22,159 bases of DNA from JBHJGM01 sp964405825 (GCA_964405825.1 CAYOPI010000052.1:1-22159), one strand, 5' to 3'; positions 1-8,158 are shown, counted from the stretch's first letter. A program made the numbers and translations. Notes: generated from the letters alone by a model not told the origin.

Positions 1-31
1 CACGCATGCGTCTACCCACTCCCACCTGCAC

Positions 32-904
32 ATGCTGCGTATCCTGACCGTCGGCAACAGTTTTGCCAACAACGCCACCTGCTACTTCAACGAACTCCAG
101 GTGGAATCTCCGGCCGAGCCCATCCGCCTGGGCAAGGTCAACCTTGGCGGTTGCTCGCTGGAGAAACACTGGAATCTGATCGAACAGTGCCGCCGGTTGC
201 CCGAGGTCAAACCCTATGACTTCACCGTTAACGAGGCTCCCAGCGGTCCACGCTCCCTGGAAGCGGTGCTTGCCGAAGAGCCGTGGGACTTCGTCACCCT
301 GCAGCAGGCCAGCGTCCTCAGTTGGGAGGAGCAGACTTACTTTCCCTGGGGTGAAAAACTGGCCTTGCGCGTGCGCGAACTCGCCCCCCAGGCAGCGTTG
401 GCCGTCCACCAGACCTGGGCCTACCAGACCGACGCGCCCGAACTCAGCGCCTTCGGCCTCGACCAGGCCGGGATGTTTCAACGCCTGGTGGTCGCCTACG
501 AAACCTTCGCCGACCGCATCGGTGCACCCATCATCCCCACCGGCGACGCCTTCCAAAGGGCCCGCGGACACCTGAACTACCAGCGCGACCCCAACTTTGA
601 TTTCAACAATCCCCAACCCTTCGACCTGCCCGACCAAACCGGTTCGCTCCACACGGGCTACTACTGGGAAACGGGCAATACACCCAGCGGCCAGGCTGAA
701 CTTCTTCTCGACGGCCGCCACTGCAATGCCCTTGGCTGCTACCTCGGCAATGCGGTCTGGTGGGAGTGTTTCTCGGCTCAGCCGGCCTCCGAAAACGCCT
801 TCTGCCCCCCAGAAATCGACGCCACCACCCGCGAGATCCTCACCACCGCTGCCCACGAAGCCGTCACCGCGGCCGGGGGCCCTCTGGCCGGCGGAAACGA
901 GTAG
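32..904 (+). CDS. DUF4886 family protein (SGNH-hydrolase-like, putative carbohydrate esterase)
   Basis: The 290-residue protein has the layout of DUF4886, a family with an SGNH-hydrolase fold. Visible blocks are GNSF at residues 8-11 (Ser10 as putative nucleophile), GGCSLEKHW at 39-47, the VTLQQAS segment near residue 90, HQTWAY at 126-131, and a C-terminal DGRHCN with Asp227 and His230 in the place of the SGNH Asp-x-x-His pair. No signal peptide is seen, so it appears cytoplasmic unless the true start lies upstream: the frame is open to the left window edge, but the N-terminus fits the family start. No Shine-Dalgarno precedes the ATG. Relative to Bacteroidota members as I recall them, it seems to carry extra residues before DGRHCN. 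It is followed 102 bp downstream by a GH9 gene, which suggests removal of an ester group from a glycan or oligosaccharide. The substrate is inference; the family membership is well supported. Confidence 0.85.
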   Translation: MLRILTVGNSFANNATCYFNELQVESPAEPIRLGKVNLGGCSLEKHWNLIEQCRRLPEVKPYDFTVNEAPSGPRSLEAVLAEEPWDFVTLQQASVLSWEEQTYFPWGEKLALRVRELAPQAALAVHQTWAYQTDAPELSAFGLDQAGMFQRLVVAYETFADRIGAPIIPTGDAFQRARGHLNYQRDPNFDFNNPQPFDLPDQTGSLHTGYYWETGNTPSGQAELLLDGRHCNALGCYLGNAVWWECFSAQPASENAFCPPEIDATTREILTTAAHEAVTAAGGPLAGGNE

Positions 905-946
905 CCCTCAACCCTTTGACGAAATAATCTGGAACTCGCAGCGGCT

Positions 947-962
947 TTGACGTTACGTATTG
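947..962 (+). promoter_or_regulatory. Candidate operator A upstream of the GH9 gene
   Basis: The reverse complement reads CAATACGTAACGTCAA. It matches 14 of 16 positions of site B (4602-4617) and 12 of 16 of site C (16740-16755). It contains the odd-centred palindrome ACGT-T-ACGT and ends 44 bp before the GH9 start codon. A possible promoter uses TTGACG (947-952) and TCTAAC (970-975) with a 17-bp spacer, so a bound repressor would cover the -35 region. The LacI-family protein encoded at 3476-4513 is the natural candidate binder; this is inference. Confidence 0.45.
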
Positions 963-1006
963 GCAAAACTCTAACCCCGCTCTGTCACCCGCTTCGTTCC
1001 CTTTCC

Positions 1007-3451
1007 ATGAAAGCCCGCCGTTTCTTCTCCCCTGTCCTCGCTCTGGCCGGCCTGCTTCTGCCCACCGGCCTCAGCGCCAACGACATGCCCCGCATCGTCG
1101 AAGTCAGCCCGGCTGGCGAAAACCTCCTTGTGGTCAGGGTTGTCGAACGCACCTTCCAGCCGGCCCGCCAGATTCCCTACGAGGCCGAGCCCGGCGACAA
1201 GATTGTCCGCAAGGACGGCCACTATCTCATCTGGCACGAAGGCAAGCCGGTCATCTCCGGCCCGACGGTCCTGCAGCGCCCCAACGCCAACGGCCGACTG
1301 ACTGACGTCGGCGAGCTGGTCGTCGGGGAAACCCTGCTGACGATCAGCGCCAGCACTTCCGGCGCGCGCGTCGAAGGCGACTGGCAGGACCCCGAATCCT
1401 TCGGCCTGCAATCCTCCGAAGACGGCAACTTCCGCGAAGCGGCCAGCCCCGTCGCCGTGCACCGCAAAAGCAAGCCCTTCCAGACCGCCAGCGGCGGCCC
1501 GCGCGTGCGCCACCAGTTCTTCCTCGAGTTCGAAGATGCCCTTCGCGACGGCGCTGCCTACACCCTGCGCATCCCCGGCCTGAACGTCGAGCCGACCCCC
1601 TACACCTACCGGCATGCACCCGGGGAAACGCGCAGCCCGGCGGTCCAGGTCTCCCACGTGGGCTTTCGCCCGGGCGACCCCTACAAGCGCGCCTTCCTCT
1701 CGCTCTGGCTGGGCACCGGCGGTGCTCACGCGTTCGACGCCGACACCTTCGAGATCCTCGAAAACGAGAGCCGCCGCAGCGTCTATCGCGGCAAGGTCGA
1801 GCTGGTCCTCAAGCCCGAGCAAAAGGAGAACCTTCGCGGTGAAAACCGCTGCCGCACCTTCGTTTACGCGCTGGACTTCTCCGACCTCGATGAAGCCGGC
1901 GAGTACGTCGTCCACGTCCCGGGTGTAGGCACGAGCTTTCCTTTCACCATCGGCGAACACACCTGGACCGAGGCCTTCAAGCTCTCCATGCACGGGCTGC
2001 TGATACACCGCAGCGGCATCGCCCTGGAGAAGCCCTGGACCGACTACGAACGCCCCCGCGCGATGCACCCGGCCGACGAAGGCTTCATGGTTTACCAGAT
2101 CGACGCCACCACCCTGGAAGGCGAGTCCACGAACGTCCGCAAGGCCTTTCTGCGGATGTTCGGCGGCCGTCTGGATGGCTCCATCCTCGAGCCCGTGCCT
2201 GAAGGCTGGGGCGGCTACATGGACGCCGGCGACTGGGACCGCCGCGCCCGCCACCTGGAGCCGACCCTGCGTCTGATGGAGCTTTACGCCCTCTACCCGG
2301 AAGCCTTTCAGGATGTCCACCTCGCCCTGCCTCCTGAAGAAGCCCGCAACAACCTGCCCGACCTCCTCGACGAAGCACTCTGGAACGTCGATTTCTTCGC
2401 GCGCCTGCAAATGCCTGACGGCGGCGTGCGCGGCGGCATCGAGAGCACCGCGCACCCCTTCTCGGGCGAGGCCAGCTGGCAGGAGTCGCTCCTGGTCGGC
2501 GTCTTCGCGCCCGACCCGGAATCCTCGGCCATTTTCGCCTCCGCCGCGGCCCGCGCCAGCCGGCTCGTCGCCCCCTTTGACCGCCCCCGCGCCGAGGCCC
2601 TGCGCGAGGCCGCCATCGCCGCCTGGAACTGGATCGGCGTTCACGGCGACGAGAGCCTCCAGGGCGTCGTGGCCCGCGGCGACAAGACCGACCTCGAAGC
2701 CCTCCAGCGCGCCGTCCGTCAGAAACAGACCCTCGCTGCGGTCGAACTCTACCGCCTCACCGGCGACGAGGCCTACCACAAGTTCTTCCTCGAGAACAGC
2801 TTTCTGCTCAACGGCGGTGACGGCGCGGCCGAACTCGACGCACTCTTTGCCTACACCCAACTGCCCGAAACCGCCGGCGATCCCACCGTGCGTCGCCAGG
2901 CGCAAGAACTCATCCTCAGCCTGGCCGACCAGAGCCTGCAGTTCGGCCGGGGCAACGCCTACGGCATCACCATGCGCGCGCCCCTGCCGGTCATGGGCTT
3001 CGTTGGCTACTACGGCACACCCGAGACCGTCATCGGGCCGCTGCTGCCGCGCGCCTATGCCCTGACCGGCGAGGCCCGATACCTGGCCGGAGCCCTCCGC
3101 GCCGCGCAGTTCAGCGTCGGCGCCAACCCCATGAACCACACTCTGACCACCGGGCTGGGCCACGCCTGGCCGCTGGCCCCCCTGCACGTGGACAGCAAGA
3201 AAGTCGGCCTGCCCACCCCTCGCGGCATCACCGTCTACGGCAACACCGATCTCAAGCGCTCCCCCCAATGGGTCAAACAGTGGAACCTGAACCCCTTTCT
3301 CGTCCCGGACTGGCGTCAGTGGCCTTCCGCGGAGGCCTACATCGACCTGGGCAACTGGCCCGAGGTCAATGAGTACACCGTACATCAGTCCATCGGGCCC
3401 GCTGCCTACTACTGGGGTTTCCTCGCGGCGGCCCCCCCGCCCCGCCAATAA
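1007..3451 (+). CDS. Secreted glycoside hydrolase family 9 enzyme (endoglucanase-like)
   Basis: This 814-residue protein starts at ATG 1007, because the typical signal peptide (MKARRFF, hydrophobic core, cleavage near SA at 23-24) begins there; a longer frame opening at TTG 947 would bury it. Residues 26 to about 205 form a beta-rich domain I cannot name, also present in the 10033-16710 protein. An Ig-like CelD_N domain follows (about 210-315, motif VSHVGFRPGDP), then the GH9 (alpha/alpha)6 domain (about 320-812). Catalytic signatures are intact: DAGDWD at 406-411 (Asp406/Asp409, base), NPMNH near 707, His727, and Glu789 in NEYTVHQ (acid). GH9 enzymes are inverting beta-glycanases, mostly acting on cellulose or mixed beta-glucans; the exact substrate is not readable here. 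No CBM or dockerin is present. It precedes a LacI-type gene by 24 bp, which fits co-transcription. There is no Shine-Dalgarno; the leader is pyrimidine-rich. Confidence 0.93.
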   Translation: MKARRFFSPVLALAGLLLPTGLSANDMPRIVEVSPAGENLLVVRVVERTFQPARQIPYEAEPGDKIVRKDGHYLIWHEGKPVISGPTVLQRPNANGRLTDVGELVVGETLLTISASTSGARVEGDWQDPESFGLQSSEDGNFREAASPVAVHRKSKPFQTASGGPRVRHQFFLEFEDALRDGAAYTLRIPGLNVEPTPYTYRHAPGETRSPAVQVSHVGFRPGDPYKRAFLSLWLGTGGAHAFDADTFEILENESRRSVYRGKVELVLKPEQKENLRGENRCRTFVYALDFSDLDEAGEYVVHVPGVGTSFPFTIGEHTWTEAFKLSMHGLLIHRSGIALEKPWTDYERPRAMHPADEGFMVYQIDATTLEGESTNVRKAFLRMFGGRLDGSILEPVPEGWGGYMDAGDWDRRARHLEPTLRLMELYALYPEAFQDVHLALPPEEARNNLPDLLDEALWNVDFFARLQMPDGGVRGGIESTAHPFSGEASWQESLLVGVFAPDPESSAIFASAAARASRLVAPFDRPRAEALREAAIAAWNWIGVHGDESLQGVVARGDKTDLEALQRAVRQKQTLAAVELYRLTGDEAYHKFFLENSFLLNGGDGAAELDALFAYTQLPETAGDPTVRRQAQELILSLADQSLQFGRGNAYGITMRAPLPVMGFVGYYGTPETVIGPLLPRAYALTGEARYLAGALRAAQFSVGANPMNHTLTTGLGHAWPLAPLHVDSKKVGLPTPRGITVYGNTDLKRSPQWVKQWNLNPFLVPDWRQWPSAEAYIDLGNWPEVNEYTVHQSIGPAAYYWGFLAAAPPPRQ

Positions 3452-3475
3452 GGTATTGTCAACGCGCTCGGCATC

Positions 3476-4513
3476 ATGACGATAGCGACGCTGAGCCCGC
3501 CTTCGTCCAGTCCGACGCAGAAAGACGTCGCCCGCCTCGCACGTGTCTCGCAGACCTCCGTCAGCGCGGTGATGCGGGGCGACTTTGCGCACACCCGCGT
3601 TAACGAAGAGACGCGCCAGCGCATCCTCGAGGCCGCCCGCCAGCTCAACTACCGCCTGAACATCTCGGCCCGGGCCATTCGCGAGCGCCGCTCCTTCAAC
3701 CTGGGCTACTTCACCGCCAGCAACGACCCGATGGAGTGGGACCACCCGGCACTGCGTACCGGGGTCTTCGAGGAAGCCAGTCTCCACCAGTACAACATCC
3801 TGCTGCTGCGCCTGCGCCAGAAGGCCGACAGCCTCAGCGAGTCCCTCCCCCGCATTTTCTCCCAGAGTCATCTGGACGGGCTGATCGTCAACGTCTTCAG
3901 CGATCTGGACGAGGAGATAGCCGCGGCCATGCGCGACACCGGCCTGCCGATCGTTTTTGCCAACATGCGCCGCCGTCACAACGCCGTCTACATCGACGAG
4001 CCGGGCATGATGAAGCAGGTGATGGCCCACATCGCCCAGCGCGGCTACAAGCATGTGGGCTACCTGGCCACCGGCGGCAAGACCGAGCATTACAGCGCCG
4101 TCGAACGCCGGAAGGGTTTTCTGGAGTACGGCCGGGAGATCGGCCTGCAGACGCAGACCCTGCAGGTCATCCGTAAGGCATCCGACGAGCCGCTGCGCGA
4201 ATGGATCCGCGGGCTGCCGCCGCACACCGTGGTCATCTCCTACGACGCCACCCTGGCGGTGATTTTTCAGCGAGTTGCCCTGCAGATTGGCCGCACCCTG
4301 CCCGACGACCTCGCCTTTGTCTTCTACAACGAGGCCAACCCCCGTCAGTTCGTGGTCGAGCCCACCCTCATCCAGCCGCCCTTCCTCGAAATGGGCCGCG
4401 AGAGCGTGCGCCTGCTCCTGGAGCTCATCGAGCAGGGCATCGGCGCGCGTCGGCCCTCCCGGGTGGTCAAAGCCAACCTGCTCGTGCACGATTCCATTCC
4501 GCCCCTGGTTTAG
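3476..4513 (+). CDS. LacI-family transcriptional regulator
   Basis: The 345-residue protein has a LacI-type helix-turn-helix at about 15-36 (QKDVARLARVSQTSVSAV). A third helix follows (RVNEETRQRILEAARQLNY), then a hinge region near 60-73 (NISARAIRERRS), then a periplasmic-binding-protein-like sensor domain from about 77 to the end. The family's minor-groove-wedging Leu appears replaced by Ile68. About 14 extra residues precede the HTH. Such regulators usually repress sugar-utilisation genes until a sugar effector binds. The gene starts 24 bp after the GH9 stop and is followed by 153 bp carrying a promoter for the beta-repeat gene. The 16-bp sites at 947, 4602 and 16740 are likely targets, but nothing in the sequence proves that. 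No Shine-Dalgarno is seen. The family call is firm; the effector is unknown. Confidence 0.93.
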   Translation: MTIATLSPPSSSPTQKDVARLARVSQTSVSAVMRGDFAHTRVNEETRQRILEAARQLNYRLNISARAIRERRSFNLGYFTASNDPMEWDHPALRTGVFEEASLHQYNILLLRLRQKADSLSESLPRIFSQSHLDGLIVNVFSDLDEEIAAAMRDTGLPIVFANMRRRHNAVYIDEPGMMKQVMAHIAQRGYKHVGYLATGGKTEHYSAVERRKGFLEYGREIGLQTQTLQVIRKASDEPLREWIRGLPPHTVVISYDATLAVIFQRVALQIGRTLPDDLAFVFYNEANPRQFVVEPTLIQPPFLEMGRESVRLLLELIEQGIGARRPSRVVKANLLVHDSIPPLV

Positions 4514-4548
4514 GGCCGCGCAGGGGTGCCGATAGGACCCGTCGCCAC

Positions 4549-4562
4549 TTTCGTTCGCGAAA
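4549..4562 (+). other. Small hairpin with TTCG loop between the regulator and beta-repeat genes
   Basis: TTTCG (4549-4553) and CGAAA (4558-4562) are complementary around a TTCG loop (4554-4557), 35 bp after the LacI stop. No T-run follows, so it is a weak terminator candidate. It could equally be a small operator-like dyad upstream of the 4577 promoter. It is a short structure that could arise by chance. Confidence 0.25.
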
Positions 4563-4576
4563 TGTGCAAAAGAGAC

Positions 4577-4605
4577 TTGCCAAAGGGGTTCGGCTGGGCG
4601 ACAAT
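4577..4605 (+). promoter_or_regulatory. Putative sigma-70-type promoter of the beta-repeat gene
   Basis: TTGCCA (4577-4582) and GACAAT (4600-4605) are separated by exactly 17 bp. Transcription would begin near 4612, giving a leader of about 55 nt before the ATG at 4667. The candidate operator at 4602-4617 overlaps the -10 element and start site, a typical repressor position. The call rests only on similarity to the sigma-70 consensus. Confidence 0.45.
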
Positions 4606-4617
4606 ACGAAAAGTCAA
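4602..4617 (+). promoter_or_regulatory. Candidate operator B upstream of the beta-repeat gene
   Basis: CAATACGAAAAGTCAA matches the reverse complement of site A at 14 of 16 positions. It shares AAAGTCAAT and a following GGCC, with one mismatch between them, with site C. It overlaps the predicted -10 box and lies 49 bp before the start codon. Relative to its gene it is in the opposite orientation to sites A and C, which is acceptable for a roughly palindromic operator. It is a proposed LacI-family binding site; binding is inferred. Confidence 0.45.
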
Positions 4618-4666
4618 TCGGCCCCAGGCCCCTCAAATACCTCTCACTAACAACCTGCTTGCACCC

Positions 4667-7600
4667 ATGAGACCTCGCAGCACCTTCGTGTCGCTCGTTT
4701 GCGCGGCGACCCTTCCGATCACCCTTCCGCTCTCGGCCCAGTTTACCTGGACCGGCGCCGTGGATTCCGCCTACGAAAACGCGGGCAACTGGATTCCCAC
4801 CAACCCCCCCAACAACAATCAGAACGGCGCTCCGATCCTTTTTCCGGACGTTACGAACCAGCTGGTGGAGATCGCCGGACAGCGACGCCTGAACCTGGTC
4901 ACCTTCGACGCACCCGACACCTACACCGTCACCGGCTCCGATCGTTTCCGCTACGTCGACTTCGAGTACGCCGGCTCGGGCGGCCTGGTCTTCGGCCCGG
5001 GCGTTGAGTTCGAGCGCGACAACTTCACGGGCGGGCGCATGGGCGGTGCCGGAACAGGCACGGTCAGCGCCACGACCCTGCGCGGTGACGAATTCCAGAA
5101 GGTGGGTCCCTGGACCCTCGAAGTCACCGGCGACAGCCCCAACTTCGATACCACCGGCGGTAGCTACAATCTCAACCTTGGGAATTCCTCCGATACCATC
5201 AATATCTGGGAAGGTGCCTGGATCCTTTCGGGCAACGCCACCCTGCCGGACCAGACCCGCATTCAGATTGGCAACGGCTTTCCGGTGACCCAACAGGGCA
5301 CCGGCGGCTTTACGGGTGTTCTGGCCGCACCCACCCGAGGCGAGGCCTTCCTGATTCTCGACAACAGCGGCATCGTCAACAACAACCGCCTGACCGACGA
5401 CACCATCATGCGTCCTCGCGGAGGCGGCACGCTTCGTCTGATCGGCAACGCGTCAGCCGACGTGTCGGAAGATCTGGGGGTCCTTCAAGTCGGCGGCGAC
5501 GGTGCCTCGGGCACCATCGAGGTCGTCAGCCTTTCGCCCGCCCAGCAGACCCGCCTCTCCTTTGATTCGGTCAACGATGGCATCGCCGGCACCAGTTCAA
5601 GCAAGCGCCTGCTGGTCTTCAAGGCCCCCGACGCAACGATGGGTGCCAACACCGTCGGCGGTCCGCGCATCATCTTCGACCAGGAGCCCAACGAGTTCAC
5701 CTTCGACAACACCACCGACGAGGCCTTCATCATCAACGTGACCGGCAACGGGAACTTCGCGCACCCGGCGGTGCTTGTCGATGAGAACGGTGCCAACTTT
5801 GCCATCTACGATGAAGACGTCGTGGGCGGAGCACCTCGCGGGGTTCGTGCCTTCGATGGCTACATCTTCTTCCCGGACAACACGCTGGACATTACCGCCA
5901 ACGGCCTCGACCTGCAGTTTGACGGCGACTTGGCCATCGACAACAGCGCCGGTGCCTTCCCACAGCCGCGCCTGGCCCGCTTCAACACCCCGCCCGGAGG
6001 TCAGACCGTCACCCTGACGGGCAGCAATCCCGACTTTGGCGTGCTCGATGGCCTGATTAAGGACGGCACCGGTGACCTCACCTTCGACGGCACCTCCGAC
6101 TCGGTCTTCGTCACCTCTTCCGGGAGCACCTTCTACTTCAACGGCGGCACCACCACTTGGAACGGCGGCGCCTTCAACATCGCGATTCCCACGGTGGCCG
6201 GTCCGGGCCAGCTGGTCATCAACGCCGACATCGTTTCGACCGGGTTCGCGACCTTCATCGTCGACGGTGAGGAAGGCAACACCACCGACGACATCGTCAT
6301 TACCGGGGTGGCCAGCAACGCTTTCGCCGTTCAGGGCGATGGCCGGATTGCCTTCCGCGGCGACGCCGTTGGTCCGGTTAGCGGTGCCTTTACCAGCAAC
6401 ACCGGCACGCTTGTGCTGGCCCGCTCCACCCAGGCCGCCCAGGACGCCACCCTCGGCACGCACACGGTTGCTCCGTTCGGCCTCGATGGCGGTGCTTTGG
6501 AAGCTCAGAACTTCGCGCCCAGCATCGACATCGTCTCGGGCATCGACATGACCGGACTGCCTGGCGGCGGCGCGAGCCTCCTTACCGGCCTGCCCTTCAC
6601 CTTCAACCTGGGCGACGATATCGTTCTGGATACCGGCGGTCAGAACGGCGTGGAGACCGGCCTCTACCTGGACACCAACGTCACCTTCGACGTCACCAAC
6701 GGCGCCAGCGTGGCGATGCGGCCCACCAGCGGCGGCAACAACCAGGCCAACGCGGTCAGCCGTTTCTTCTTCAACGGACCCGGCGACCTCGTTCTGCCCT
6801 ACGCACTGGAGGACGACGGCTCCAACCACAAGTTGGGCCTGCGGTTCTCTGGCACGGGCACGTACACGCTCACTGGCACCGGCACCTTCTCCGGTGAAGT
6901 GACCGCCACTGGCGGCGGCTCGGTGGTCTGGAACGGCACCCGCGACCCGGACGCCAGCACGGTGGCCAACCTGGGCCCGCAGTTCCTGACCGTCTCCGAC
7001 GGCACCACCTGGTCGGGCACCGGCTCCTTCGACACGAATGAGTTCTGGCTCGATAACGGAGGCACCACGCAGGACGTGACCGTCACCTTCAGCAACGGCG
7101 CCATCCTTTCGCCCGGCAACTCCGTGGGCACCTTCACCTTCGGTGCGAACGACGGGTCCAACGCAGACTTCGACATGGATGACTCGTTGATCTCGATTGA
7201 GGCTGACGGTTCCGGCGTGGACCAGGTCGTCATCTGGACCGACGACGCCTCCATCGAAGACGTCACCATCGACCTGACCGACCTGGGCGGCGCAACCACC
7301 CAGAACGTGGTCATCGTCGATGTGGTGGGCGGCGGCACGCTGAGCACGTCCAACGTCAACTTGAACATCCTTTCGCCGACCCTGGCGGGCTCCTCGCTGA
7401 CCATCAACGCCACGCAGATCATTCTGAATCTGCAGGCCGGCGCCGTCACCGATCCCTTCGAGCAGTGGGCCATCGACAACGGCGTCTCCAACGACCCGCT
7501 GGCCGACGACGACAACGACGGAGCCAACCAACTGGCCGAGTACAACGGCAACTCCGACCCGGATGACCCCTCCAGCGTGCCGCTGATTACGCTCGGCTCG

Positions 7601-7879
7601 GTCACCGTTGGCCTGGACGAGTTCCCGACCATCACCTTCGTGCGCCGCATCGATGACCCCAACACGACCGCGGTCGCTCAGGTCAGCGAAGACCTCAGCT
7701 CGGCCACCCCCGGCTTTGTCGGTCCGGCGGCCTCCCCGGCCAACGGCACCACCCTACGCGCGGGCGACACGGTGGGCATCAGCAGCGCCTACGAGCAGGT
7801 GACCTACCAGTCCAACACGGCCTTCGCCGACGCGGACGACCAGTTCCTGCAGGTGGAGGTCACCCGGACGACCCCCTGA
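4667..7879 (+). CDS. Secreted beta-strand-repeat (PATR-like) surface protein with C-terminal Ca-binding module
   Basis: This 1070-residue protein is exported. ATG 4667 is chosen because the signal peptide (MRPRSTF, hydrophobic stretch, LSAQ) starts there; the frame runs upstream to a GTG at 4526, but that extension looks non-coding. The mature part opens with TWTGAVDSAYENAGNW, then a Gly/Asn/Thr-rich beta-solenoid-like region to about residue 930. This includes a clear autotransporter-associated repeat, GTGTYTLTGTGTFSGEV, near residue 730. The end has an acidic loop (DDDNDG, then AEYN and DPDDPSS) and a roughly 100-residue beta module. There is no C-terminal beta-barrel, so it is not a classical autotransporter. 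It aligns along nearly its whole length with the N-terminal and extreme C-terminal parts of the 10033-16710 protein. It has no catalytic motif I recognise; a glycan-binding or surface-display role is inferred. It has its own promoter and a strong terminator. Confidence 0.85.
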   Translation: MRPRSTFVSLVCAATLPITLPLSAQFTWTGAVDSAYENAGNWIPTNPPNNNQNGAPILFPDVTNQLVEIAGQRRLNLVTFDAPDTYTVTGSDRFRYVDFEYAGSGGLVFGPGVEFERDNFTGGRMGGAGTGTVSATTLRGDEFQKVGPWTLEVTGDSPNFDTTGGSYNLNLGNSSDTINIWEGAWILSGNATLPDQTRIQIGNGFPVTQQGTGGFTGVLAAPTRGEAFLILDNSGIVNNNRLTDDTIMRPRGGGTLRLIGNASADVSEDLGVLQVGGDGASGTIEVVSLSPAQQTRLSFDSVNDGIAGTSSSKRLLVFKAPDATMGANTVGGPRIIFDQEPNEFTFDNTTDEAFIINVTGNGNFAHPAVLVDENGANFAIYDEDVVGGAPRGVRAFDGYIFFPDNTLDITANGLDLQFDGDLAIDNSAGAFPQPRLARFNTPPGGQTVTLTGSNPDFGVLDGLIKDGTGDLTFDGTSDSVFVTSSGSTFYFNGGTTTWNGGAFNIAIPTVAGPGQLVINADIVSTGFATFIVDGEEGNTTDDIVITGVASNAFAVQGDGRIAFRGDAVGPVSGAFTSNTGTLVLARSTQAAQDATLGTHTVAPFGLDGGALEAQNFAPSIDIVSGIDMTGLPGGGASLLTGLPFTFNLGDDIVLDTGGQNGVETGLYLDTNVTFDVTNGASVAMRPTSGGNNQANAVSRFFFNGPGDLVLPYALEDDGSNHKLGLRFSGTGTYTLTGTGTFSGEVTATGGGSVVWNGTRDPDASTVANLGPQFLTVSDGTTWSGTGSFDTNEFWLDNGGTTQDVTVTFSNGAILSPGNSVGTFTFGANDGSNADFDMDDSLISIEADGSGVDQVVIWTDDASIEDVTIDLTDLGGATTQNVVIVDVVGGGTLSTSNVNLNILSPTLAGSSLTINATQIILNLQAGAVTDPFEQWAIDNGVSNDPLADDDNDGANQLAEYNGNSDPDDPSSVPLITLGSVTVGLDEFPTITFVRRIDDPNTTAVAQVSEDLSSATPGFVGPAASPANGTTLRAGDTVGISSAYEQVTYQSNTAFADADDQFLQVEVTRTTP

Positions 7880-7991
7880 GGGCCGTCCCCCACGCAAGCA
7901 CCTTCTGAGAGAACAGGTAAGAATCCCGTAGAACGAGAACGGGTATACATCGGATTCATAAGAGATTCCGTTTGCACAACAGAGAGAGAGG

Positions 7992-8030
7992 AAAGCCGTG
8001 GTCCACGTGATGGGCCGCGGCTTTTCTTTT
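7992..8030 (+). terminator. Rho-independent terminator of the beta-repeat gene
   Basis: AAAGCCGTGGTCC (7992-8004) pairs with 8012-8024 through 13 base pairs, two of them G-T wobbles, around a 7-nt loop, followed by TTTTCTTTT (8022-8030). It lies 112 bp after the stop codon. The A-run on the left arm gives it limited ability to work on the minus strand too, but no minus-strand gene needs it immediately. Confidence 0.85.
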
Positions 8031-8048
8031 CCCGCCATCCATGACACG

Positions 8049-8086
8049 GGCGCAGCTCTAGCTCTCGCTCCTGGCTGACTGGAGAC
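8049..8086. repeat. 38-bp direct repeat, copy 1
   Basis: This differs from copy 2 at a single base (G versus A at the seventh position), and the copies start 72 bp apart. Read on the minus strand, it encodes LQSARSES followed by TAG. It contains a short CTCC/GGAG dyad. The origin is unknown. Confidence 0.85.
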
Positions 8087-8120
8087 GAATGGTGACGTTC
8101 TTGATCAGGTCGCCGTCAGC

Positions 8121-8158
8121 GGCGCAACTCTAGCTCTCGCTCCTGGCTGACTGGAGAC
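8121..8158. repeat. 38-bp direct repeat, copy 2
   Basis: Second copy, 37 of 38 identical to 8049-8086. Because the 72-bp offset is a multiple of three, both copies lie in the same minus-strand frame and both give LQSARSES then stop. No third copy is visible in the window. Confidence 0.85.

Noticed and set aside
971..5293. A very long open frame on the minus strand, antisense to the GH9, LacI and beta-repeat genes.
   Set aside because: It crosses three well-supported plus-strand genes. Its product is a low-complexity Gly/Ala/Val/Glu/Arg-rich sequence with no domain, and in GC-rich DNA such stop-free antisense frames are expected.
4667..7879. Calling this gene a classical type V autotransporter.
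   Set aside because: The C-terminus lacks an amphipathic beta-barrel ending in an aromatic residue; it ends in a short Ca-binding-like loop and a soluble beta module.
7880..7991. A riboswitch or small RNA in the 3' region of the beta-repeat gene.
   Set aside because: Only weak competing hairpins are present, no known riboswitch core is recognisable, and it lies downstream, not upstream, of a gene.
8049..8158. A CRISPR array.
   Set aside because: Only two copies exist with a single 34-bp interval, there are no cas genes, and the repeat is not typical of CRISPR repeats.
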